From Hetaerina americana (lineage: Eukaryota; Arthropoda; Insecta; Odonata; Calopterygidae), in the NCBI GenBank assembly GCA_022747635.1, contig JAKTNV010000003.1:93226790-93290789 (forward strand): a stretch of DNA of 64,000 nt. Direction: 5' to 3'. The notes below the pieces were generated by a model. The model saw only the letters and a program-made list of their open reading frames with translations, was not told the origin of the DNA and did no database searches. Positions 36,951 to 49,199 of this stretch are shown one piece after another; the first letter of the stretch is position 1, and each line of letters starts with the position of its first letter. Both the position numbers and the translations under genes were made by a program.

Positions 36951-38752
36951 CCATCCCACGCGATCCCCTCATCGTTGAACACCTTCGGGCACTCCTTTCC
37001 GGTGGGAAATAGATCCATCCATCGACATTCTCCCCCTCGCCAGCACCACCGCACCCAAGCGCCCCTTAAAAAAAAGATCCGATCCCCTACCCACGTAACA
37101 ACAGCAGCAACAACGCTCCACGAAAGATCAGCTTTCCTACGGCGTGTGTGGCTTCTCATGCGTGTGCGTGTGTGTTTATATGTGTGTGTAGGAGGAGGCC
37201 ACACCCCGACTCATAATATCAGCAACTGGATCCGGAAGGCGATCGGAAGAACGGCAGCGAGTGGGTGGGCGAAGGGAGGCTCGGCAGCAGGGAGAGACGG
37301 AAGAGAGCGAGCGAGGAAGGGGGAGGGGGATGTTTGGGATGAGGAAGAGGGCTGGAAGCGTGAAAGCTGAGGAATATGGAGGTGGGAAGAATGAAGGAAA
37401 GGGAAGAATGAGGAAAGGTGAAGAGGAGAGGGGATTTAGGGGAGGACAGGAAGAGAGAGAAAGAGAGAGGCGTACGGCAAAAAATGAGAGGATTGGTCTT
37501 GAAAGGGGGGATATGAGGGAGATGCCAGGATGAAGGAATGAAATAGGAGGAGGAAGAAAAGGAGGGGTAAAGTAGTGCGAGAATCGGGCTGGTTTCGTAT
37601 GGGTTTGAAAAGAAGAGGGAGAGGTAGCGAGGGAGTAGCGACGGAGGAAGCGGGGTTAGTGTGTGTGCGTGGCAGTGGATGAGAAGGAAAGTGGATGGAG
37701 AAGGAGAAAAGCGGCCGAGGGAGAGGGAGAGAGAGGAGGCATTCGGGGGGCGGGGGGATTGAAAATGTAAGGGATGGAGGGGGTTGTGGGGTGGGGGAAG
37801 GAGGGAAGAGGGGAGAGGAGTGAATGAACGCCGGGACGGGAAGGAGGGGAATGGGAAGGAAATGAGGACGAGGAAGGAGTTTCGGTGGAGATCGGGTGTT
37901 GGGGTTGATGGGGGAGGTAAAAGCTCCCACGGTTCCGTTATTTTCTGTTTCCTTCGCAACCAGAATGGCGTGCTTACACCTCCCGCCACACGCCCTCCTG
38001 GAAGTCTTGCGGGTCGTGGGAGCGGGGGGCGCCTACCCCCCCACCCCAACCCTCGCCAACCCCCCTTCCCCTCCTCTCCCTACACCCTATACTCTCACGT
38101 TCGCCCTCTCTCTATATAGATGTCGATGAAAAGATGAAGGAGACGCACGGACGGCGAGGGGTGGAAAGCCGAATCCGGAGCGGGCAAAAGGGGAGGAGAT
38201 CCTTACTCAGGCTGAGGCGAGAGAGAAATTATTGAGGAAGAGCAGGTGAAAGGGAAATGGGAGTGCGGTGGAGACGGGGGGAAGAGAGGGTGGGAGAAAA
38301 TGTTGTGTGGGATGGTTGGTGAGGGTGAAAGGGGTGCGAGGGGCACAGAGAGAGAAGCGAAGCGGGGATGTGAAAGGAAGGAGAAGTGGGAAATGACTAC
38401 AGCGTCTGGAGGAGGGGGCGGGGGCGATAGGAAATGCCGTGAAGGTGTGCTCGAGGAGGAGAATGGGGAAGGCGTGCGGGAAGGAGGGAAGGGAATGAGG
38501 GAGGAATCGAGAGGTGCTGGAGGATTGAGTCGACTAATGGTGGGAGAATGCCGAAAGAGGTCGTGGTGTGCTTCGGGGGGGGGGGGCGGCGGAGGGATCT
38601 TGCGGAGTGGGGCGCCAATGGTTTTGGAGGAGAGGTTGCTTGGAGGTGGCCGGGGCCACCGTCGGATGGTTGGGGGAGAGGGAATGGAGGGACGAAGGGG
38701 GTGAGGACAGAAAGGGAGATTAGAGGGGCAGGGGAAAAGAGGAAGCGAGAGC

Positions 38753-38761
38753 AAGATGGCG
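38753..38761 (+). promoter_or_regulatory. YY1/Pho-like word
   Basis: AAGATGGCG matches the core of the YY1/Pleiohomeotic recognition sequence. A second identical copy lies 185 bp downstream. Function is inferred from the word alone. Confidence 0.3.
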
Positions 38762-38937
38762 TCTGGAGCAAGTAAGTTACTCGGTCTCGGGTCGGTTTGG
38801 TCGGGGGAAGTAAGTTCGAGGGGGGGCGCAAGAGGGTTTGTGTACGTGTGTGTTCAAGAGGTGGGGTTGCCTTGAGCGGCTCGGCGGGTGGCGGAGAGGA
38901 GAAGCGCCTTAGCTGTGGGGGATGGGATTGGTGGGGG

Positions 38938-38946
38938 AAGATGGCG
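38938..38946 (+). promoter_or_regulatory. Second YY1/Pho-like word
   Basis: Identical AAGATGGCG, same orientation as the copy at 38753, again in G-rich sequence. Confidence 0.3.
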
Positions 38947-39379
38947 CGGATTGGAGGGAGGGGGGTGTTTCGGAGGTGGGGGTGGGCGTATTCGGAGAAG
39001 CCCGGGAGAAAGGAAGGCGAGAGCGCCTTTGAAAAGGAGGGCGTGCGCTCGGGCGGAGCGTGTCCCCGACACCTTGATCGCGGTGGCCGATGTAGGAGCA
39101 CTGGTAGTTTTACGTGTGGCGAAACGGTCGCGTGGTTCCAAAAGAAAGCAGCTTCTTATTTACTCTCGGAGTAGAAGTGCGGGGTAAAACGTCTTGCATG
39201 CTATCCGGTTTAATTCAGGGTCAAAATAATTTGGGGAGTGGCTACAAATTGAATCGATAGCAGATAGCCCGGCCTGTTTTAGAATTAAACTCGGGAGGCA
39301 AGCGGCAAAGAAGCGACATTTTTCCCGTGACTGTGAATTAAACTATCGGAAAGATGTTGACACAATTTATGACAGGTGA

Positions 39380-39800
39380 TTATTCTTAATAATATATTAA
39401 ACCAATACATAATAAGCAGTTAATGGGAGACCATAAATACTATCTGGCGTAGTACAAATTAATTCAATTTCTCCGCGCTAGAGGTGTAAAACAAACCTAT
39501 GAATTGCTCTAGAAATGAGGCATTACCATAACGCTGACGGAAGCCAACTCGCGTTGCGGGCTCGTTAATGAACACCTAATTGCCTCTTTTACTGGGCAGC
39601 TTTAAAGCAGACTAGACATCATAACCTTCATATACAAGTCTGCTGTAAGACCTTGTTCGTTTGCTCTTGATAGAAAGAGTCTGAATGAATGGAATGTCAA
39701 GTAAACCTCTAATCATATTTGACACATACATCCCTTACAAAGCCTGGACAAGCTAACAAGGCAACGTGAGAAAACATTCTTCACCAATATTTTCCCGGAG
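39380..39800. other. Mixed AT-rich spacer between two islands
   Basis: No coding sequence, repeat or RNA is recognised. Confidence 0.45.
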
Positions 39801-40800
39801 GTAATAAAAATGCAACGGGAATGAATATAGATGCAAGCTTACGCTTTTCCAGCCCGGTGTGGTAGAATAGCGCAAAGCGCTGGATAACTGAGCATAGGAG
39901 GAACTTGAGCGTAACTGGGGAAATTACAAGGGAGGGACGAGGACAAAATTGTGAAGGACTCGCGCGGGAAAATGGCCGGCGGGAGAAGAGGGTGTGAAAA
40001 ATCTGCAAAAGGTCTAGATAGATAAAAATAAAAGGTGAGGGTGGCAGAAGCAGAAGGCAAGGGGGAGGGAAGGGGGAGTTGGTGATGTGAGCGCGGTAAG
40101 GTGAAAGGGGGAGTGGGGGAGACAACAGTTTTGGAGTGGATGGGAAAGGGCGGGGGAGTGTAGGAAGTTGTATGGTAGGGAGGAGGGGGACAAGCTACGG
40201 GGTGAACAGGAGGCAGTGAATATTTATAGGGAGTCTGGCGGTGGCAAGTTTAATTAATTGATAGCTTTGAGAAGAGAGCATTTCGAAAGAGAGGGTGAGA
40301 ATGAGAGCGAGAGAGAGAGAAAGAGGAAGGGAAGAATAGAATGGAAGTGAGGGGAGGTGGAGGCAGTGGACAAAGAAGGGGAGGGAGGGAAAGTTGGGTC
40401 AGTGTCCACGGGGTGGGGAGTGAGAGATAGGGGAAGGAGAGGGTGGGTCGCGAAGGGAGGAAGTAATGAAGTGTGGGAGGTTGGATGGCAAAGGACGGTG
40501 CGTGGGTGGGAGGTGTGGACGGAAGTGGGAGGGGGCGAGGAGAGGAGGAGGGAGAAGAATATATGGAACAGTGGGACTTAATGGGAGGTAATACGGCCGG
40601 GGAGAGAGGGGCGGGGAGTGGAGGGGGGTGAGAGGGTTTGGCGGGAGAGGAGAGGGGTATGCGAGGGGAAAGGGAGCGGAAGCAACGGTGGGAAGAAGAG
40701 AGAGCGAGCGTGCGGCTTATATATCTGCCAAATGGCCGCGGCCATTATAAAATCATTCCATTCCATTCGCACCATTTCGGTGGATACATGCTCTAGATAA
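39800..40800. other. G/A-rich island with GAGA tracts ending at a GCCAT palindrome
   Basis: Strongly purine-rich on the plus strand from about 39930 to 40700, including GAGAGAGAGA-type tracts near 40290-40325 and many GAGAG words. It ends at a 16-bp perfect palindrome (40731-40746). GAGA-factor sites plus Pho sites are the known ingredients of Polycomb response elements in flies. The suggestion that this is one is inference. Confidence 0.45.
40731..40746. promoter_or_regulatory. Perfect palindrome with two divergent GCCAT cores
   Basis: AATGGCCGCGGCCATT reads the same on both strands and carries the Pho/YY1 core GCCAT in each direction. It is preceded by TATATAT and followed by TATAA. Possible regulatory site, shown only by the sequence symmetry. 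Confidence 0.4.
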
Positions 40801-42350
40801 AAAAGTGGGCTTCGCGAACAATACCGACTCGGTCGTAAAAAAACACAGTGTTCGTGAATATGCTAGTAGCCGGGATAAAAATAAGTCATCATCTATCGAG
40901 GATAAGTTAAAGATTTAAAATAATTGTGTACTATAATTATTTAAATAACATAAATGGAACTCTAAAATTGATTGTTAAAGATAAGGAGTAATTAAAATTG
41001 CATAGACCAGCAGAGAGATGAGTGGGATAGGAAACTTCCAGCAAAGTACTCGTCGTATTACTGGTGCTTGAGAAATATTTTCCCTCTGCCCAGATCACAT
41101 ATGGCATCCAATTTAAACATTATGCGTGTCGAATTATTGTCTCAGTAAAGCTGCGAACGTCAGCTCTTTTCTGTACAGTAGAAATATTTCATAATTTCTA
41201 AAATCTCTGAACATTGGAAATTGATAGAAAGATCGCATTGCATTACACTATTGCAATAAAATTTGATTGAAAAGTTGTACTATAGCGGCATGCTTAATGG
41301 GACTGAAGAATGGAGAACACGAACTTATTCCGTTGATGTATTTATTAACTAATGAAATTAGAGCTATTTGAACCAAATTTCTGCAATAGAGCAGATATTT
41401 TAAGCAAACTATTTAAAAGACAGTTATTAATGTCTGAGAATGAAATAATACGTTGAAATTTTAAAAATAGTTAAGAGCATGAATAATTTATTTCAAAAAG
41501 CTTGCTTATCAAAGAGATAAAATGCACACAATAATAAGTAATAAACATTGAACAAAATACCCAAAGGACAGTTTGTTCTTTTACGTAACTACCCTCTAAA
41601 ATGCATTATCTGAATTCTTAAAGTAACTGTACAATGCGTGTATGAACTCGGTTCATAATGGTTTCAGAAAAAGTAATACTGAGAAACGGGCGGATGAAGA
41701 GAGAGACGACACAGGTGATCGGGGAAGGAGAAAAAAGAAGCATAGGTTTAAAGTTTGAGTAGGCTGAACAAATGATGTGAGCTACACCTTTCCAAGAGAA
41801 AAATCACTTGCATTGTAAATTAATAGTCAAGAAGAGAAGATGGCACCATCAAAACAATGTTAATTGTAAAATACTTCTGTGTGAAAAAGCTCATCAAATC
41901 GTTCACGTTTAATGCTAATTGAATCACCTTTGCATTTAACCTATTTAATCACAAATACCCATGGAATGCTTTAAAACCAGAACATAGATGGGCGAAAACT
42001 AATCTCTTTGGCTCCTGCATCACCATATTTATTTGTGTACAAAAATCAATATTAGCAATATGATTGGCACATTGCAAACACTAGATTTTGTCTAGTACAA
42101 AAGTTATCTCATTTTGCGATGAATTTCCATGATCTCTCTCGCAATTTAATTTCACTTGAACCCGGGGCCCAAGGAGTTCTAGGGTTGTGCAACTTCTGTA
42201 ACCCTTCAATGACTAGAAATGCTGTCGTTCTCCCGGAAGGAGAGGAGGGAGGGACAAAGATGGTTCAGCAAAATCTTTAAGCTCGCGCCCTGCGTGTTTC
42301 GTTTAGAGGTCTTTAAAACGCTGCTCGCTCACTCCCCTCTCAGACAAAAT
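40800..42350. other. AT-rich non-coding stretch
   Basis: No gene recognised. AAGATGGC occurs at 41837-41844. The 41880-42110 part has a comparatively complex base order with several TTAAT/ATTGA homeodomain-type cores, but this is weak. Confidence 0.45.
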
Positions 42351-44290
42351 CCCCGTGTTACTGCCGCTTAAGTGGATATGGAGAATAAGTGCGGATGTTG
42401 AGAATGCGTGGCGATGTCATGTGGGACGGAATGTATGTGTACGTGAGGGAATGTGTGGGGGTGGAGTCGTAGAAGCGAAGTCCGGGACGGTTGGCGAGGA
42501 TCCTCCCTATCTCTTTTCTTCTCTCTTTCTCTCATCTATTATCTCGCAGCCCAAATTAGGCGCACTGAATCCCATCCGAGTCGCGTAAAAACGCGAAACC
42601 CATCTCCCCCCCCCCGTAACTCCCTCACGTTTCGTCCCATCCCCTCTTCTCCTTTTCCTCCCCCTCCCCCCGCCAACACACCCTCCTCAAACTCCTCATC
42701 ACACCTCACTGCCGTCTCCTCTTCCTCTTGCCGCCCAACTCCGACCTCCCCACGTCTCCTTCACCAACACATCTCCCTCTACTATCCTCCTTTCTCTCCA
42801 TCTTTTCTCACTCTCCCGGCGCCATTACTCTGTCCGCCACTCCTCCTCACTCGTACCGCGCAGCCCCTCCTATTTCACTTTGTCTTATATCCCAGGCAGA
42901 ACTAATTAAAAATAATAAAAAAACGTGGGCATTCCGGGGGGAAAAAAAGCTTAAAACGGTTAGTGGATGGAGCCGAATGGGAACCCTAAACTTTGAGCGC
43001 CATAGAGAGATGTTCTATGGAATAATCCCTTTTATTCATCTCTACTCTCCCTTTCCTTGCTCCCAATGCAAATATGTCCCCTTTTCCCTCCGCGGCGTCT
43101 CTCCTCCGCCCTTTCTGGTCTCTCGCGCAAATGTCTAATTCGCTTTTCCGGTAAATGAAGCGGTATCTCTGGCCGTACAATGACTAGCGTCAGGAAACAT
43201 AGGCCATGCACGAGTCATTTGACAGCCGTTTCATGAAATATACCGCTAAAACTCTTCTGTGCTGTTTTCTCATCTTACATAAATCACACTTAAAACATTA
43301 ACCATCAAATTTGAAACATTTAAGTTTTAACAGCTATGTCGCATATAATACTATATTCGAGCATGCCAAGGATTTTCAATACTTTTTTCCATTCTAATCT
43401 CATCAAATGTATTCCAACGTGTACGTTCATTTTAGCACAATTTTTACTGCAGTATTTATCTTGAAACACTTCCGGCATTTCTCGTCCCTTCCGTACTCTT
43501 TCCTCGCCTTCTGTCGGAAACCCTTCACTCCTTCCCACCTTATCGCACATCAGATTCCATTGCTCCCCCGTCACCCGAGACCCACGCGTTTTTCCCAAAG
43601 TTCCCCTCTACCCAAACACATCCTCCATGCCCCTTCTCCTTCACCCACCGTGCCCTTCCTCCTTCCAGTGCATGCAACAGCTGTTCGCACGAATTCTTCG
43701 CTCGCAACGGGCGTCACCAGGGGTACATACAAGTGTAAAGGTGGAGGTCTGAGTATGGGGATCTCGGGATGGGATCGAAGAGATGGAATAAATAAATGTA
43801 AAAAAATATATAACATATATACACACATACAAACACGTATTCATGTATAGGAAAGGAACTTCGTGTTGGAGGGCGAATTGGTTCGGAGGAGGCGGGACGA
43901 GTTCTTTGTGGGGGGTCGAGGGGTCGAGAGCGGGAGCGGGGGGGGGGGAGGATCGAGATGAGTGGTGCAGGAGAGCGGGTGGGTGAAGGAGTAAATGGAG
44001 GAGGAGGCGGCCTGGGGAGCGAATGGAAACAAAAGGGGGTGGAGAGTCCGACGTCTCGGAAATAAGGCGCCCGGCGAGCAATGGATGGACGCGTGGCGGG
44101 CGAGCAACGCTCAAGGAAGTTGGTTGGTCGGATGTGGGTGTGGAAGTGAAAGGAAAGTCCGTTGGCCCGGCAGGAAAGACCCCAAATGAATGCAGCAGCG
44201 CGGAGGGTGCATCGTTATTGCGGGTGCGAGGGTCCCCAGGCGGGAGAACATGTTGCAGATGTCGGCCACGTTAGCTCTGGGCGTTAGACA
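42350..44290. other. GC-rich island: C/T-rich, then G-rich
   Basis: C/T-rich at 42490-42890 and 43480-43680. It becomes G-rich at 43860-44240, with a run of 11 G near 43938-43948. An AT-rich gap lies at 43140-43430. A short TATACACACATAC patch lies near 43805-43835. Frames of up to 157 codons are low-complexity and rejected. Confidence 0.55.
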
Positions 44291-45230
44291 AGGAGTTTTA
44301 TGTTATTTGGACAGCATTACTGCACGTCAATGTCTTTGCTTCTTTAGAATATTTTTTTTGGGCTTCTCAGATCAATATTTAGTTAGTATATATTCAGAAA
44401 ACGTATATTTTTATAAATGTGGGTTTCCAGTCTTTAACAATCGCTAAAGTACCGAATTATGACGTTTTTTTTGCGCCTTAGAATAACCTAAGTGACTGAG
44501 TACGTGATGCTGATTCCTATTGTAGTATTGCCTTCAATATTTAATGCTTGTTTCTATCGCATCAATTCTTATTTCTTATCCTTGGCAAGAAAATGCCCAC
44601 ACATTATTTTCACTCGTTTCCTCTCTTATTTCAATTTTTGTTCGGGTATCTTGGCATAATCGTAGCAGATTTTACAGTGTTTTGTGAGTTAAAATCGTAA
44701 TTACCTCTGTATTAGGGGAATTACGCTTATTTATGAATCCTCTGTAAATATACTTTGTAAGCATGGATCTTATTCATAGGTTTCCATAATTTTAAACGGG
44801 TTTCACTGGCAAAAACTGGTAAAGATCGATTGTTTTCTTAGGTAAAACATGCCATGAAAATTTTTAATTAGGTCAAAATAGATTCAAAGAAGAAATTTGA
44901 ATGGTTGAATGGGTGATTTTTCAGCTGTATCATTGTTTACATATAATTTTCTTATGCTAAGTAAACGAGTTACATTAATTCTATGTTGCCATTTTCGCGT
45001 GTTCATGCTTGAGACATAATTTGGTAGCCAGGTAATATTTCATTTAAAGTCCCTTTGAAAGTATAAATTTGATTTTCAAGTCCTTTAAAATCCAAATGAC
45101 AAATGATTTCAAAACGGTATGAAAAATGTTGTTAAGAACGCACAAGCAAAATATCGAGAACCGAAGGAAAACGTGAAGAGTGTATTATCTAAAAAATAAG
45201 AAACCCTGTAGAGTTTGGGCGGGTATCATG
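44290..45230. other. AT-rich non-coding stretch
   Basis: Nothing recognised. Confidence 0.5.
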
Positions 45231-46480
45231 AGACAAAAGTGAGCCGAAGCACAAGTGCATGTGAGTGAAGATAATTGGGGATGCAAAGAGCGTGGCTTAC
45301 AAAAAGTAATCGACTCTCAGGGGAGCTTACGAGAGGACGGTGGAGGGAAAGAGTTTTCAGTAATGGGTAAGTGTTCGTGGAGGACAAAGAGGGACGTAGG
45401 GGGCTCTCAAGAGCGGAGGGCACGGGTATTAAAGGAATGGACTGGAATTGAGCGGTTGGTCATTGTAGGAGGGAAATTACCTGTTAGTGGGAGGGTGCGG
45501 AAGGAAGGAGAGGGGACCGTCCACGGCCACGAATCGTACGTTGTGTTCGACAGGGGTGTAGGGATGGAGGGTGTAGGAGTCAGGGGACGGTAACGAGGTT
45601 TCGGGAGATGAGGACGGGAAAACAAAGGTAGTGTTTAGGCGTGAGGAGGCGTGTAGTGGGGGGGGGCTGGAGGTTGATGAAAGGGGGGGGGGTGAACTTG
45701 TGCGAAACGAAGATGGACAAGGGAAGAATGATGCGCGGCAGGGGTCGATGCTCGACTGTAAAACTCAGGGAACCCATGACATGTATCCCATTGATCCCTT
45801 GAGCCCTTCGTGCTCCAAAACAATGATGGAAGGAATGAAGGGAATTAGGGAAAGGAAAGAGGGAAGTCTGGCGTCGTCATCGGCTCGCTCGTGGCGATTA
45901 ACGCACACAAGGACGGCAACGGAACGGGCGGGCTCACGCTCGAGGATGTGCGTTTGATCGCATTCATTTACCCAGCGTATATCAACCGTCGATTATATTC
46001 AATAAAATTCCACTTCGTTCGGAGATTTGAAGACGGTTTCTTTGAAGGGGTAGAATATTTCCCCGTCACGGTGCCCTGGCATGCTCCGACTGATGAAGTT
46101 GTGCCTGGAAAAGTGTGTGAAGATGGAAGAGGACGGTCAAAGTATAAACAGGGGAGAAAGAAGTCGCGGTAAAAGGCAAAACGGAGGAGGAAAAGGAGGT
46201 CCGGGTGAAGGTGGAACCGATGGGGATGGAGGCGACTGAGGCCGGCGGTATACGAGAAGAGTTGGGTTGAGTAGTAGTGAGTGTGTTTGCTGTATCGCCG
46301 TTCCGGGAGAAGGCGAAGGATCCGAGTATAAATCAATACGGAGAGCTTTGGAGCAGCTGTTCCGTTCGTTGCGTTCAATTTAAAATTCTTCGAGAGCTCT
46401 ACAGGTCGTTACAACCGAGAGAAGCCTTCGTTGATCGGACGCGGTCACGGAATTCAAATAGCATAACTGTTTTTCCCAGT
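45230..46480. other. G/A-rich GC island with a balanced downstream edge
   Basis: G/A-rich with long G runs at 45658-45666 and about 45684-45693. From 45880 the composition becomes balanced and CpG-containing. A 93-codon frame at 45891-46172 is less biased than other island frames, but I recognise no domain. TATAAATC at 46327-46334 lies in this balanced edge and is a possible core promoter on weak evidence. Confidence 0.5.
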
Positions 46481-49030
46481 GCTTAACAGTTAGTGGGTCG
46501 ATTTACTTTTTTGTTTATTTTTTCCTCTGATCACACGTTGAAAGGCCTATCTTTGTAGAGAAGGAAGTCAAAATAATTTGCGTTCTTTTCCTTTTCTTTG
46601 TTCTTTACAAGTTTTCCTTTGAGATTATCTTTGTCTAAAAGGAATTCATATTTTGTTTCAAGACTATGCTGTATTTCTGTACTCATTGCGAGAACTTAGA
46701 TAATATTCACTAAAACTTAACAGTACATTGTTACAGAAAATGTGTATAATAGCACATGGGATGTAACATATATATTTGAGAAAATTAAAATTTGCTTTTA
46801 ATATGGGTTATTATTTACTAACTGAAATAACAGTTCTGATTAATGAAAATATAGGTCTTGACTTTGTACTTGATTGTTTGTTTTTTACTTCATTTCCGAA
46901 AACTAGAGATCTTATATATCATTAGAGTCTACTACGAGAGACTCGTACTTACATGTGCTCAAGGTTTTAAACATTTATTTGGTAGCATTTCTCTACCTCT
47001 CCGTTTCCTTCGTGTGTTCTAATTATATTAATTAAAAAACCAATCTCAGTTGTTTATCAATATAAGACGAATCACATAAGACTGAGTTCATTGAGTGTGT
47101 ATTAATGAAGATCCGTTTGGGAGCCGAACCGTAATCCAGTAGCTGAAAGAGGCATTTTAACGATTATCAAAACGTCTGCTAGTGATGGACGTTGCTCTCG
47201 GGTCTGGTCAGATCACCTGAGTTGTCCTGCGCTGCAGTTTTTTTTCTATGCATGAAAAACATTGTCTCCCTCTATTGGCGATCGTTTTGTTGAAAGTTGC
47301 TGAACAACCCACAAGGTCTCGTTATATTCTACGCCTTAATGAATTTCAAGTTAAGAGTATAACCTTCAGCGCAAAATCGAATCTTTATCCTTAATGACTC
47401 ATCCACGATAATTGTGCACGCAGCACAAAGATAGGTAGGTTATTCACTGACGAAAGATTAGAGTTGTAATTTGAAATTGCGAGGAAACTTACCATCAAGC
47501 GATAATAATGCCTAAAAAAAAATACTTTTCACTTAGAAATATTATAATTACACTTAAGGAATGAAAATTGACATGACTACCAAAGAAATGAACCGCATGG
47601 CTGCACTCGCCAAATCTTCTCTCTGCATATTTTTGCAGATATGTAGGTGAAATAAATAGGTCGTTCTTTTCTTGCTACAAACACTGTGATTAATATTTTC
47701 TTGAGAAAGATTACATTTTTCAAGCCACATGCATTGTAATTTTCTTGTACTTTTGTTTTTATCTTTGAAAAATTCAAAATGCTCGGTGGCTTCAAAAGAA
47801 CATATACACGGCGAATCTCAGGAGAATGGGCCAACGCACATTCATTCAAGGCCTTGCGGCTACGTTGGTTGACTTCAAAGACGGATACTCATTTTCAGCT
47901 GAGGTACGCATATACACGTATATTCAAACGTGATAGCGTATCTACTGCAAATTACTCTCTATGAATTTATATGTTTAATCAATTTACAAATTCTGCTTTC
48001 TTTTCATAGGTTTTGCCCAACTTACGCCCGAAATATGCATTCAGTAAGTGAAAAGTTGTCCAAAAGCTTTTCAAACATTGCCATGTATACTTTTGCCTTC
48101 GAAAGTTCATATTTGATGAAGCCATGGCTGTTTATTAACATTCGTGAATTTATGTGTCTGCTGTTTGCAGTTTACTATTCATTGATAATATAAGTTACAA
48201 TATGCATATTTGCATAAACAAGCAAACAAACAAACCATTTCTTATGGTATACACTTTTACTCTTACTACTAAATTAAACCGAAATTATGGTACCGAGCTA
48301 TCAGAATCTGTGCAAAGTAATGAAAGAATCATGCTAATAGTAAACAGGAATTATAATAATTGATAAGCTAAATTAATATGCTAATTCAGTTAAAATGTAA
48401 ATAAGTTACCATACAATTTCAAAAATATGTACACAACTTTCTATAAACCTAATTAGTACTAAGATTTTCATTCTATACCCCAAATGTATGTATATTTCAT
48501 TATATATCCCAAATTTAATTAAACTACTAAGCTAACGATGGATACTTAGCTTGAGTACTGCTAACATAGGAACCTTTAGTGTAACATTTCAGCGGTATTC
48601 AGGGCGGAGTGTCGTGGTAACCGTGAGCATTGTCTTCATTCCGCATGCAAACGTATTTGTATGGTGATTATTATAAGATAAAGGGGTTGTAAGCGTGTGC
48701 AAGGAAATAATGTGTGGTATGAGGACACACAAAATCAATTACCGAAAAAGAGAGGCTAAGGTCATTAGCGTGATGTAAAAAAACCTAGCAATTATGAGAC
48801 GCGTAAACACAATGTTACAAAATGTGATAATTAGTGGAACAGAGGTTTGATGAAATTAGCCAATTAACTAATTAGAAAACAGCAAACTGAGATGTACAAT
48901 CAAACTCGGCATTCACATTAATCTTAGGTAAATTGGCAGCTGTTTGTGAGACCACAATTGGATATCACGTAAACATTGGAAGCAATTAACTCAGACATTA
49001 ATATGAGGTATCAATAACAAGAAGCGGAAG
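46480..49030. other. AT-rich non-coding stretch
   Basis: AT-rich, with no recognisable gene. Frames of 60 to 90 codons lack domains. Some of the last 500 bp may be 5' sequence of the LINE that follows, but nothing proves it. Confidence 0.45.
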
Positions 49031-49034
49031 GTTT

Positions 49035-49100
49035 TATTATTTTGGAAGTTTCATTACCAGTGATGGAAAACGCAAGCAATTTATAATTAAAAGAATATCG
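49035..49100 (+). mobile_element. Short LINE reverse-transcriptase thumb fragment
   Basis: One frame reads YYFGSFITSDG then KR...IIKRIS. This matches the conserved YLGS-(L/I)-(I/T)-xDG...E(I)xxRI block downstream of the RT active site in LINE polymerases. The minus-strand LINE at 58.9-59.4 kb has the equivalent YLGSILDQRG. Only about 22 codons are preserved and no adjacent RT motif is visible, so it would be a small remnant of a LINE family different from the one that follows. Confidence 0.4.
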
Positions 49101-49199
49101 TGAGTAAGGATCTCTTTTGGAGAAATATATATCTAGAGCTCCGTTTTACCTATTGCTGCAAAAAAATGCACCTTGCTTAAGAAAGTATTTATCGAGCAA

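Larger units (their letters stand above)
36950..39380. other. GC-rich, mainly G/A-rich island
   Basis: Plus strand G/A-rich at 37240-37930 and 38130-39060, with a C-rich patch at 37970-38110. A run of 12 G lies at 38575-38586. Two identical YY1/Pho-like words AAGATGGCG lie at 38753-38761 and 38938-38946. Minus-strand frames of 276 and 234 codons are Pro/Ser/Leu low-complexity, heavily overlapped by frames on the other strand, and judged non-coding. Confidence 0.6.

Noticed and set aside
37219..38049. 276-codon minus-strand open frame
   Set aside because: Mostly Ser/Pro/Leu/Phe repeats complementary to a G/A-rich strand. No domain and no conserved motif.
38397..39101. 234-codon minus-strand open frame
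   Set aside because: Pro/Ser/Arg low complexity in a G-rich island, shadowed by plus-strand frames.
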